NCBI GenBank assembly: GCA_963978155.1
Contig: CAXBRK010000025.1
Span: 1 to 23,406, forward strand
Source of the DNA: UBA8653 sp963978155
GTDB lineage: Bacteria > Planctomycetota > Phycisphaerae > Phycisphaerales > SM1A02
DNA length: 23,406 bases
Direction of reading: 5' to 3'
The notes below the pieces were generated by a model. The model was not told the origin of the DNA, did not search any database, and worked only from the letters and a program-made list of their open reading frames with translations. Below are positions 1 through 7,794 of the stretch, one piece after another (within the stretch, counting starts at the first letter, position 1; each line of letters starts with the position of its first letter). Position numbers and translations under genes: made by a program.

Positions 1-99
1 GGCTTCGGCGGCGGCGATTACGGCGACATGCCTCCGCAAGATCGTGGCCGACGTGAAAAGGGCGATCGTCGTCACGACAAGGACGACTACGAAGATTGA
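1..99 (+). CDS. C-terminal tail of an unknown protein (partial)
   Basis: An open frame enters from the left edge and stops at TGA 97-99, giving 32 residues. The tail begins with a Gly-rich patch (GFGGGDYGD) and continues as a charged low-complexity run rich in Arg, Asp and Lys. Such a tail is usually disordered and gives no hint of function. The gene upstream is outside the window. It converges on the esterase gene, with only four bases between the two stop codons. Confidence 0.5.
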   Translation, partial: GFGGGDYGDMPPQDRGRREKGDRRHDKDDYED

Positions 100-103
100 T
101 GCG

Positions 104-1609
104 TTAGGGGGACTGGACCTGTTGTTCCAGTGCTTCCCGCATCACCCGAGCAAACCCCTCGTATGCCTTCTCGGTGAGGTGAAGTTGGTCGGGTAAGAAC
201 ATGTCTTGACGGGTGGACCCGTCGTCAGCTTCAAGCACTTGATTGAGGTTGACAAAGGTCCGCCCGTCTTGCGTTTCGCAGTATGACGCCACCAGTTGAT
301 TCGCCTTATCCACGACGGCCCAGCGTTCCTTCTTTTCGGGTGATCGATTGATCGCCCCAAAGAAGATGTCGGTGTCCGGCAATCGATCGCGTGTAAGTTC
401 AGAGAAGAGGCGAAAACGCTCGGCAATACCGGCCGCGTCTTCCCCGGCATTCACGTCGTTGCTGCCGCAGTAATACAAGATGGTGCTGGGCTGCAGGGGA
501 AAAAGAGTTTCGTTGGCGTAGTGCAATGCTTCCCAACTTCGAGCGCCGCCGAACGCCAGGTTGGTGACGTTGTGTTCGGAGAAGTGGGCGGGTGCTCGCT
601 CCCAGAGCCGGAAAATGCTTGAGCCCCACAAGGCCAAGCCGCCAGCTTCTGGTGGATAGTGATGCAACATGGTTTGCATGCCTTCTTGGCTTGCTTGCCA
701 CCTCATCACTTGTCCCTTGGGCAAAGCATCGAGGGCCAGCAGGTGCAAGGCAAAGGTGCGCCCCATACGCAGATAACTTTCGGCGGAACCGTTGTAATGG
801 CACTCCCAATGATCGGTGGCGTGGGCATCCCAAAATGCAGCGGTCGGCGCCAAGCAGCAGTGGTCCAGTTGGCTGGCAGTCTCTGCTTGCGCGGTCCGAA
901 AGGCACGGAGGGCCCAGCCGGATCGTGATTTTGGCACCTCGGTGCCGTGGACGCCAAGTTCCCCAATCACAATCGGAAGCGTGGTGGCGTCCAATGCTTC
1001 GCGCAGATCACCCAACATGTGCTTCAAGTTGTGGGAATATCGTTCGATGATGCCGCGGCCGCAGGGTGAGCCTGCTTCTTCCACGGGCCACTGGCAGTAA
1101 TCATTCCAGCCTTGAAACCAAATGAGTCCCTTCAGCTCTAGATCTTCACGGCCAAGGTGCACCCGCGCTTGGTTGAGGCCAGTCTTCACGTTGTTGACCA
1201 TGGCACGAAAGAACGACCCCACTTCGCGAGATCGGCCTTCGCGTTCTTCGCGAGCTTTCATTTGCCGTTCCGCCCAATTGAAGTCTCCCGCCGAAGGACT
1301 GCGAAAGTCACACCAGACATCTTTGCCGCCCCATGCGGTTTTCAACAGCACAACGGGGCTTTGGTGGTGGCGCTGCATTTCTTGGCCAAAGCCATACTCG
1401 GGCCCAATCATCTTTTCGTTGGCGCCCCAACCCGCGCGCAAAGGTCCCGCGGTTTCACCTTGCGATCGCCCGGGCCACACCACGGTGACTTCGTCAATGG
1501 TCTCAAGTGGGGCATGGGGAACCCCGTACCCCTCTGCATTGGATTGGCCGGCAATGATGTAGACCGGGACGGGATCAGCGAGGAGACAGGCAGCCAACAG
1601 AATCATCAT
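104..1609 (-). CDS. Secreted double SGNH-hydrolase (sialate O-acetylesterase-like plus GDSL-like esterase)
   Basis: This 501-residue protein is probably exported: residues 1-11 form a short hydrophobic signal after MM. Domain 1 (about 14-295) resembles the SASA / carbohydrate-esterase family: GQSN at 21-24 supplies nucleophile Ser23, WFQGWND at 164-170 is the middle block, and His271 in HYNGS is a likely catalytic His. Domain 2 (about 322-495) is a second SGNH fold: GSSI at 329-332 replaces GDSI (candidate nucleophile Ser331), followed by FGG at 353-355, GSND at 382-385 and DQLH at 474-477. Both sets of catalytic blocks look complete. A likely role is removing acetyl or similar esters from polysaccharides, which suits a glycan-degrading neighbourhood, but the substrate is unknown. 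The start could be either of the two adjacent ATGs (1609 or 1606); no clear ribosome-binding site precedes them. Confidence 0.8.
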   Translation of the reverse strand: MMILLAACLLADPVPVYIIAGQSNAEGYGVPHAPLETIDEVTVVWPGRSQGETAGPLRAGWGANEKMIGPEYGFGQEMQRHHQSPVVLLKTAWGGKDVWCDFRSPSAGDFNWAERQMKAREEREGRSREVGSFFRAMVNNVKTGLNQARVHLGREDLELKGLIWFQGWNDYCQWPVEEAGSPCGRGIIERYSHNLKHMLGDLREALDATTLPIVIGELGVHGTEVPKSRSGWALRAFRTAQAETASQLDHCCLAPTAAFWDAHATDHWECHYNGSAESYLRMGRTFALHLLALDALPKGQVMRWQASQEGMQTMLHHYPPEAGGLALWGSSIFRLWERAPAHFSEHNVTNLAFGGARSWEALHYANETLFPLQPSTILYYCGSNDVNAGEDAAGIAERFRLFSELTRDRLPDTDIFFGAINRSPEKKERWAVVDKANQLVASYCETQDGRTFVNLNQVLEADDGSTRQDMFLPDQLHLTEKAYEGFARVMREALEQQVQSP

Positions 1610-1776
1610 GGTTTGATGCTAAAGCGTGAAGGACCTCAGATGCTTTGACGGTTTGTCGGTGCAAAGTGATTTTTTTGGGCCAAACCTTGTCGCGTGTTGA
1701 TCAATGCCGTGAACGTCTGTCGCAATGGATCTGTGTGTGTGTTGAAAATCGTCGAACCAGTTTCCATGATTCCGAC

Positions 1777-2967
1777 ATGGACACAATTTCTGCAGCGGAC
1801 ACGGGATGGATTTTGACCTCTTCGGCCTTGGTGTTGTTGATGACGCCAGGCCTCGCCTTTTTCTACGGCGGCTTGGTTCGTGGTCAGAGTGTTTTGAACA
1901 CCATGATGATGAGCGTGATCGCCATGGGCATCGGCGCGTTGTGTTGGGTGGCCCTTGGCTATTCGATTGCGTTTGGTGAAGGGGGCGCGTGGTTTGGTTC
2001 CTTTGAGCATCTTGGCCTTCGCGGTGTGGAAGGCGTCGAAGATGGTCTGGCGATTCCGGCCATTCTCTTTGCGATGTTCCAAATGACCTTTGCCATCATT
2101 ACTCCAGCTCTGATCTCGGGGGCAGTGGTGGAACGGATGCGCTTCAGTGCATACGTCTTGTTCATCATGCTTTGGTCCATCGTCTGCTACGCCCCGCTTT
2201 GCCACTGGGTCTGGGGTGGAGGTTGGATTGGCGCGTGGGGTGTTCTTGATTTTGCCGGCGGTACTGTGGTTCACATCAGCGCGGGCGTTTCGGCAGTGGT
2301 GTGTGCAATCATGCTGGGACGCCGAAGCACCCAAGAAACGGAAGCTCGTCCGCACAATGTGCCGTTCGTCTTGCTCGGCGGGGGGTTGCTGTGGTTTGGT
2401 TGGTTTGGGTTCAATGGGGGATCGGCCTTGGCGGCCGACGAAACCGCTGCCATGGCGGTCATGACGACCACGCTTGCTGCGGCAGCGGCCATGATGGCTT
2501 GGACCACATTGGAGTGGCGTCAACGCCGGCGTCCATCTGCGGTTGGCGCCATGATTGGTGCGGTGGTGGGATTGGTCACGATCACCCCGGCCGCCGGGTT
2601 CGTCTCGCCGATGGGCGCGATTGCGATGGGTGTCTTGGGATCAGCCGCCGCGTTCTACGCCATCAGTTTGTTTGCCAAATCTGGCATTGACGACAGCCTT
2701 GATGTCTTCGCCTGTCACGGCGTGGGAGGCCTGGTGGGTTCCGTGTTGACGGGGGTCTTCGCGTTGGAGGGCGGGTTGCTCTACGGCGGCGGATTCGAAC
2801 TCTTGATGAAGCAAACGGTTGGTGCCTTGGCCGGTGGACTGTGGGCCGCCATCGTCACGGTTGGCATCTTTGTGTTCTTGCGATCGGTGATGCGGGTTCG
2901 TGTCCTCGAAGATCAAGAAGAGTCAGGTCTCGATCTCCCGGTGCACGGCGAAGAGGCGTACGCCTAA
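1777..2967 (+). CDS. amt: Ammonium transporter (Amt/MEP/Rh family)
   Basis: This integral membrane protein of 396 residues carries ammonium across the cytoplasmic membrane as part of a trimer. The start at 1777 (MDTISAADTGW) is chosen because the family begins just before the first membrane helix; the frame is open further upstream, but that extension is Cys/Arg-rich and unlike the family. Hallmarks read directly: FFYGGLVRGQSVLNT (28-42), the pore Phe region around 101-105, WVWGGGW (144-150), FGFNGGSALAADE (210-222), and the twin pore histidines His166 (VVHISAG) and His314 (FACHGVGG). About 11 hydrophobic segments fit the family. The C-terminal tail is short and acidic. No glnK/PII gene lies beside it, unlike many amt loci. 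Its stop overlaps the stop of the convergent GH16 gene. Confidence 0.95.
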   Translation: MDTISAADTGWILTSSALVLLMTPGLAFFYGGLVRGQSVLNTMMMSVIAMGIGALCWVALGYSIAFGEGGAWFGSFEHLGLRGVEGVEDGLAIPAILFAMFQMTFAIITPALISGAVVERMRFSAYVLFIMLWSIVCYAPLCHWVWGGGWIGAWGVLDFAGGTVVHISAGVSAVVCAIMLGRRSTQETEARPHNVPFVLLGGGLLWFGWFGFNGGSALAADETAAMAVMTTTLAAAAAMMAWTTLEWRQRRRPSAVGAMIGAVVGLVTITPAAGFVSPMGAIAMGVLGSAAAFYAISLFAKSGIDDSLDVFACHGVGGLVGSVLTGVFALEGGLLYGGGFELLMKQTVGALAGGLWAAIVTVGIFVFLRSVMRVRVLEDQEESGLDLPVHGEEAYA

Positions 2968-5243
2968 TCGTTTGTCGCATCCCGGAGTTCACGTTGCCGC
3001 ATCGGCATCGCGTCCACCAAGTCGAAGATTTCTTGCAAGCGCGGCGCCACGGACCAGCGTTCTTTGACGCCGCCATCTTTGCCCACCAACACCGCGCCTT
3101 CTTGGTCGAGTCTGAATTTCTTTCGCCAAACTGACGCGTCTTGGTTGGCTTCTTCGCCTCCCACTTGGTCACCATCCAAGAGGACCAAGTGCAAGTCTCG
3201 GTCACGCCAGGCGGCGATGTTGCGGTCAATTTCGGTTCTGAGATCCTGAGCTTTGACGGTGGTGGTATCAAGAACGAGCAAGCGCTTGTTCCACTTCAGC
3301 TCCTTGATGCGCTTTTCGGGTTTGCTCGCGATCCATTTCCATATTTTCACGTGCTCAACCTCCATGCTTGCGTTCCAAGGTGTGGTTTCATCGGGGGAGC
3401 CAGGCCAATCGCCACCCACGGCCAGGTTCAAAATCAAGTACATCGGCTTGCGGGGTGAAGCGGTTGTGCGGTGCCGCTCGACCCCATCAACGAACCACAC
3501 CACGCCTTCCGGGGTCCACTCGCACGCAAAATCGTGGAAGTCTTTGGTGAAGTCGGGGCCGGCAAAAGTCTTGGTGGAGGTTTGGCCGAGATCCCATGGT
3601 TTGAGGCCATCGCGCAGCGGTCCCCAGTGGGCGGAGTGGTGGACTTTGTTGGGCTCGTGCCCAATGAATTCCATGATGTCCACTTCTGGTGGCCAGGAAC
3701 CGTCGGTGGGCAACAGCCAAATGGCCGGCCAATAACCGCGTCCTTCGGGCAGTCGAGCGCGGACTTCCCAGCGTCCCCACTTCACGGCGTGTTGGTGCTT
3801 CGTGGTCGCGTGGCCGCTGGAATACTTCCGGGTTCCGACGGGTCGGTTCAGTGCGGTGAGGTGCAACGTTCCTTCCCGCACGCTCACGCAGTCTTGGGCA
3901 TAGAACTGCTCTTCGTTGTTGAAGCTCCATTCGGCATTGGCAATTTCCCAGTCGTCGGTGTTGGGCAACTGGCCATCCAAGTTCCCGTTCAAAACCGGAA
4001 GACTTCGCGTCTCGGCGTTGGCGGTGGGTTGGCTGACACGGATCGCATCCACCAGCACGTCGCCGCGGGCCCGCACCACCAGTTCGGCGTTGCGGGGAAG
4101 ATTTTGCATGCGATTGGATCGCCAGGCCCGCCAGCCTTGACCGGCATCGCTGCTGTCGTACAACGCAATAGGTGGCTGCACTGCATTTTGGAATCGAAGT
4201 TTGGCGTCCACCAACCCTCGCGCGGCCAAACTGATGGTCACCGCTCGCGAAGGGTCCAAATCCACCGGCACGGAGAGTTCGGTGCCTGAGCGTAGAAAGA
4301 GCGCGGCGGTGCCGGACAGAGGCGCGTCCAATTCGTACCGCGATTCGCCTTGGATCTCCCACGATTCTTGACGGTGGTTCACTTGGTCAAAAGGTTCATG
4401 AAGCTGCAGACTTTGATCTTCGGTGTGAATCTTGAGATCGTCAAAATCGATCGTGCCGGGTTCAAATTCTGGCTGCACAAAGACCAGCACCACACGGCCG
4501 GAAACGGTGCCCGTCGGCGTTGGCATGTCACACTTGGCTTGGTGCCACTGACCATCAACTCCGGACTTCTGTTCTGCGTCGACGGGACGAACTTCTCGCC
4601 ATTCCAGAACCCGACCATCTTCAGCCAAACATTCCACTCGCAAGACACCAAAATTTTTGGTGCCCCGAACCGTTGCGTTCTCTGGCGTTCGACCAAACAC
4701 GGAAGCGTGAAGGATGGTTCCTGCTTGAACGTCGAAGCGCCGCTCCAGACCGGAGCCACCGTAGCGCTCATTCAGTGGGCCAACCGTACGTAGAGCGCCA
4801 CCCGCTCGGCCGATCCCCTCCCAAGCGATGGCCTGATTGAATGCGGACCAGCCTTCGATCCCACCATCGGGGCGTTCGAAGTTGCCAAGGCCGCCCAAGC
4901 GATCCTCGGCCGGCGGCGCGACGGTGACCGACAGGTTGCTTGCGTTGGCGGAGTTCCGCAGGGTCAGTCCGACGGCTCGGGCTGCGGGCGGGGCGGTGGT
5001 CGGCACGCCTTCCTGCCACTCGTCTTCCCCGACCACATTGGCTTGGTCGTCCAGCCAGCGCAGGGTGGCCTTCTGAATCCCCTGACCATCGAGAAGCACT
5101 TGTTCGCCGGGACGAACGAGTCCTAGATTCTGTTGGGCGGTGTCTCCCACCAAAGTCCAGCCTTCATACCGCTTGGCGGTGGTGGAGAAATCATCGTGAA
5201 AGATCAAATCGAATTCGTTCAGGAGGAGGAGAGTCCACAGCAT
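2964..5243 (-). CDS. GH16 beta-glucanase with N-terminal binding modules and C-terminal DUF4174 domain
   Basis: The 759-residue product is probably an endo-beta-1,3(4)-glucanase (laminarinase type). Residues 1-10 (MLWTLLLLNE) are a weak, short export signal. About 115-280 and 285-408 look like beta-sandwich carbohydrate-binding modules; the first ends in DFDDLKI, typical of CenC/CBM4-like modules. The GH16 domain spans about 427-638 and has EVDIME at 520-525, giving nucleophile Glu520, Asp522 and acid/base Glu525. Residues about 646-753 match DUF4174: W-x-KRLLVL at the start, VGKDGGVKERW in the middle, and DAMPMRQRELR at the end. That fusion is unusual. The start at 5243 is preferred over an in-frame ATG at 5297 because an AAGGGA motif precedes it and the hydrophobic segment follows. 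It is divergent from the GH1 gene with 47 bp between starts. Confidence 0.85.
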   Translation of the reverse strand: MLWTLLLLNEFDLIFHDDFSTTAKRYEGWTLVGDTAQQNLGLVRPGEQVLLDGQGIQKATLRWLDDQANVVGEDEWQEGVPTTAPPAARAVGLTLRNSANASNLSVTVAPPAEDRLGGLGNFERPDGGIEGWSAFNQAIAWEGIGRAGGALRTVGPLNERYGGSGLERRFDVQAGTILHASVFGRTPENATVRGTKNFGVLRVECLAEDGRVLEWREVRPVDAEQKSGVDGQWHQAKCDMPTPTGTVSGRVVLVFVQPEFEPGTIDFDDLKIHTEDQSLQLHEPFDQVNHRQESWEIQGESRYELDAPLSGTAALFLRSGTELSVPVDLDPSRAVTISLAARGLVDAKLRFQNAVQPPIALYDSSDAGQGWRAWRSNRMQNLPRNAELVVRARGDVLVDAIRVSQPTANAETRSLPVLNGNLDGQLPNTDDWEIANAEWSFNNEEQFYAQDCVSVREGTLHLTALNRPVGTRKYSSGHATTKHQHAVKWGRWEVRARLPEGRGYWPAIWLLPTDGSWPPEVDIMEFIGHEPNKVHHSAHWGPLRDGLKPWDLGQTSTKTFAGPDFTKDFHDFACEWTPEGVVWFVDGVERHRTTASPRKPMYLILNLAVGGDWPGSPDETTPWNASMEVEHVKIWKWIASKPEKRIKELKWNKRLLVLDTTTVKAQDLRTEIDRNIAAWRDRDLHLVLLDGDQVGGEEANQDASVWRKKFRLDQEGAVLVGKDGGVKERWSVAPRLQEIFDLVDAMPMRQRELRDATND

Positions 5244-5290
5244 GTGGTTACTGTATGTCCCTTCATTCGAAGACTCTTGGGAGATTTTGC
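5244..5290. promoter_or_regulatory. Divergent control region between GH16 and GH1 genes
   Basis: Only 47 bp separate the two divergent start codons. An AAGGGA Shine-Dalgarno-like motif serves the minus-strand GH16 gene and CTTGGGAG serves the GH1 gene. Two non-overlapping promoters do not fit in the space, so they must overlap each other or extend into the coding regions. I see no convincing -35/-10 pair or operator palindrome. Confidence 0.4.
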
Positions 5291-6658
5291 ATGCCATTCA
5301 AAGACGATTTTGTGTGGGGCGCTGCCGCGGCCGCGTATCAGATCGAAGGTGCCGCCAGTGAGGGAGGGCGGAAGCCGAGTGTCTGGGATGATTATTGCGA
5401 CCGTCCAGATGCCGTGAAGCAGGGTCACAGTGGCGCTGTGGCGTGTGACCACTACCACCGCTTCGAAGAAGACATCGCGCTCATGGGTGAGATTGGTCTC
5501 CAGGCCTACCGCTTGTCGTTGGCCTGGCCCCGGATTCTTCCCGACGGCACTGGTGCCGTCAACGAGGAAGGGCTCGCGTTCTACGACCGACTGATCGACA
5601 CCCTGCTCGCGAACAACATCACGCCGTGGGTCACGCTGTACCACTGGGATTTTCCCTCCAAAGTCTTCCAGAAAGGTGGTTGGCTGAACCGGGAAAGTGC
5701 TGATTGGTTCGCGGAGTACACCGAAGTCGTGGCCAAGCGATTGGGCGATCGGGTCACGCATTGGATGACCCTCAACGAGCCACAGGTGTACATCGATCAT
5801 GGTCACCGCAACGCCGTTCACGCTCCGGGCTTGACCTTGACCACGCGTGAACAATTGCTGGCAGGTCACCACACCCTGTTGGCCCACGGAAAAGCCGTTC
5901 AGGTCTTGCGGGCCTCATGCAGCAAGCCCGGCCGCATCGGCATTGCCCCGGTGGGTCAAGCCACGATCCCGGCCACCGACTCTCCAGAAGATTACGCCGC
6001 AGCAGAAAAGGTGCAAAAGAGTGTGGAGTTTGGCAACCACTTCAACAACGCGTGGTGGTTTGAGCCGGCATGCTTGGGGCATTATCCAGAGACCGGCTTG
6101 AAGACCTACGCCGAGCACATGCCCGAGTTCCCTGACTCCGACTTCAACACCATCAAGCAGCCCATCGATTTTGTGGGACTCAACATCTACCAAGGTGGGG
6201 TGGTGAAGGCTGGTGCGGACGGTGAGCCGGAACATGTGCCTCACGCTGTGGGTCATCCCATCACTTGCTTCGATTGGCCAGTGACGCCCGCGGCATTGCG
6301 TTGGGGGCCTTACTGGGCCCACAAGCATTTTGGTTTGCCCGTGGTCATCACCGAAAACGGGTTGGCTTCGATGGACTGGGTGGGTCTCGATGGCCGCGTC
6401 CGCGACGGTCAGCGCATCGACTTCACGCGGCAGTATTTGTTGGAGCTGGAAAAAGCCATCGCCGACGGGACCGAAGTGGACGGGTACTTCCACTGGTCCA
6501 TCATGGACAACTTCGAATGGGGCGAGGGGTACACCAAACGGTTTGGACTGATCCACGTGGACTACCAGACGCAAGCTCGCACCCTGAAGGATTCCGCACG
6601 TTGGTACCGCACCATCATCGATTCCAATGGCGCGAAGTTGGCCGAAAGCCCCGCCTGA
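5291..6658 (+). CDS. GH1 beta-glucosidase, cytoplasmic
   Basis: This 455-residue enzyme hydrolyses terminal beta-linked glucose from short oligosaccharides by a retaining mechanism. The start at 5291 gives the classic GH1 N-terminus (MPFKDDFVWGAAAAAYQIEG) and follows a GGGAG motif; the frame is open far upstream, but that part is antisense to GH16. TLNEP at 160-164 provides acid/base Glu163, VITENG at 352-357 provides nucleophile Glu355, and NFEWGEGY at 407-414 forms the glycone-binding end. The length is standard and there is no signal peptide, so it should act inside the cell on imported oligosaccharides. It sits between the GH16 gene and the sugar transporter genes, which supports a beta-glucan role; exact linkage preference cannot be read from the sequence. 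Confidence 0.95.
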   Translation: MPFKDDFVWGAAAAAYQIEGAASEGGRKPSVWDDYCDRPDAVKQGHSGAVACDHYHRFEEDIALMGEIGLQAYRLSLAWPRILPDGTGAVNEEGLAFYDRLIDTLLANNITPWVTLYHWDFPSKVFQKGGWLNRESADWFAEYTEVVAKRLGDRVTHWMTLNEPQVYIDHGHRNAVHAPGLTLTTREQLLAGHHTLLAHGKAVQVLRASCSKPGRIGIAPVGQATIPATDSPEDYAAAEKVQKSVEFGNHFNNAWWFEPACLGHYPETGLKTYAEHMPEFPDSDFNTIKQPIDFVGLNIYQGGVVKAGADGEPEHVPHAVGHPITCFDWPVTPAALRWGPYWAHKHFGLPVVITENGLASMDWVGLDGRVRDGQRIDFTRQYLLELEKAIADGTEVDGYFHWSIMDNFEWGEGYTKRFGLIHVDYQTQARTLKDSARWYRTIIDSNGAKLAESPA

Positions 6659-6668
6659 TTGAGGCCAT

Positions 6669-6700
6669 GATCAGTTGATCAGTTGATCAGTTGATCAGTT
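6669..6700. repeat. Four tandem copies of GATCAGTT
   Basis: Four perfect head-to-tail copies of the 8-mer GATCAGTT begin 10 bp after the GH1 stop codon and run through the stop codon of the convergent ATPase gene. Each copy contains a GATC site, and each of the first four junctions forms the palindrome TGATCA. The array lies where a terminator between the two convergent genes would be expected, but it has no U-tract of its own. Confidence 0.9.
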
Positions 6701-7753
6701 CACCCGTTGGCCGGCACTGTCAAAGCAGTGGTGGCGGTCGCGATCAATCACGATGGGACAAGACGCGCCCTCGACCGGTGCCCATTCGGCATCCAAGCGG
6801 GCCAGAAGGGTGGTGCCATCGGCCGCTTCCAAGTGCACATCGGCCAAGTCGCCGAGCGGTTCCACCAAGCGAGCGGTCAATTCAACCGCGCCCTGATCGT
6901 GGTCGGTGGCCACCCGGAAGTGTTGGGGGCGAACGCCGATCGTGATGGGGCCCTCGAGTGAAGTTGGAACACTCACGGTGAAGCCAGAAGCCAAAGTGGC
7001 CTGGCCATCTTTCGCTTCACCTGGCATGAGATTCATGGCGGGGGTGCCAATGAAGCCGGCCACAAAGAGATTGGCTGGCGCGCGGTACACCTCAAGTGGC
7101 GTCCCCACTTGTTGCATCACGCCATCCTTCATGACCGCGACGCGATCACCCAAGGTCATGGCTTCTTCTTGGTCGTGGGTGACGTAGACGCTGGTGGTTT
7201 GCAACTCCTTGTGCAAACGCCGCAACTCGGAACGCGTGTGGTTGCGCATCTTGGCATCGAGGTTGGACAAGGGCTCATCAAACAAGAAGCACGCAGGATC
7301 TCGAACAATGGCCCGGCCCAGCGCGACCCGTTGCTGCTGCCCACCCGACATGGCGCCGGGCTTTCGGTTCAGCAGCTCTTCGATCCCCAGCATCTTCGCG
7401 GTCTCCGCGATCCGTCGTTCTCGTTCTGCTTTGGGCACCTTGCGAAGTCGCAAAGCGAAGGCCATGTTCTCCTTTGCGCTCTTGTGCGGGTACAGCGCGT
7501 AGTTCTGAAACACCATGGCGATGTCTCGATCGGCGGGATCCACGTGGGTGACATCGCGACTGCCGATGGTGATGGTTCCGCCGCTGGGCTCTTCTAGGCC
7601 GGCAATCATGCGCAGCAAGGTGGATTTTCCGCACCCTGAGGGGCCAACCAAGACCAAAAATTCACCATCGCTGATGTCGAGATCGCACGGTTTCACCGCA
7701 TGCACGCCACCAGAGAATTCCTTTTCGATCGAACGCAGTCGCACTTCGGCCAT
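6695..7753 (-). CDS. Sugar ABC transporter ATP-binding subunit (MalK/UgpC/MsmX type)
   Basis: This 352-residue ATPase powers sugar import from the cytoplasmic side. Walker A is GPSGCGKST at 37-45, the Q-loop is FQNYALYP (Gln83), the signature is MSGGQQQR at 135-142, Walker B is FLFDEP at 156-161, and the switch histidine is His193 in VTHD. A C-terminal TOBE region (about 235-350, with GVRPQHFR at 273-280) is typical of the CUT1 group. The start at 7753 (MAEVRL) is chosen to match family N-termini; an in-frame ATG at 7774 would add seven residues. The gene diverges from the binding-protein gene with a 41 bp gap, so it is probably the motor for the permeases encoded there, although such ATPases can serve several transporters. 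Its last codon and stop lie inside the GATCAGTT array. Confidence 0.93.
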   Translation of the reverse strand: MAEVRLRSIEKEFSGGVHAVKPCDLDISDGEFLVLVGPSGCGKSTLLRMIAGLEEPSGGTITIGSRDVTHVDPADRDIAMVFQNYALYPHKSAKENMAFALRLRKVPKAERERRIAETAKMLGIEELLNRKPGAMSGGQQQRVALGRAIVRDPACFLFDEPLSNLDAKMRNHTRSELRRLHKELQTTSVYVTHDQEEAMTLGDRVAVMKDGVMQQVGTPLEVYRAPANLFVAGFIGTPAMNLMPGEAKDGQATLASGFTVSVPTSLEGPITIGVRPQHFRVATDHDQGAVELTARLVEPLGDLADVHLEAADGTTLLARLDAEWAPVEGASCPIVIDRDRHHCFDSAGQRVN

Positions 7754-7794
7754 AGACCATGAGTGTAGAGGCATTTTCGTTGGTTCGGATTAGA
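7754..7794. promoter_or_regulatory. Divergent control region between ABC ATPase and binding-protein genes
   Basis: The gap between the two divergent starts is 41 bp and neither side shows a strong Shine-Dalgarno motif. TAGAAT at 7791-7796 resembles a -10 element but overlaps the binding-protein start codon, so it is not credible as its promoter. I found no sequence shared with the other short divergent gap at 5244-5290. Confidence 0.3.

Noticed and set aside
1645..1776. A 44-residue N-terminal extension of the ammonium transporter
   Set aside because: The Cys/Arg-rich extension is unlike Amt N-termini; the helix-adjacent ATG at 1777 gives the normal family start.
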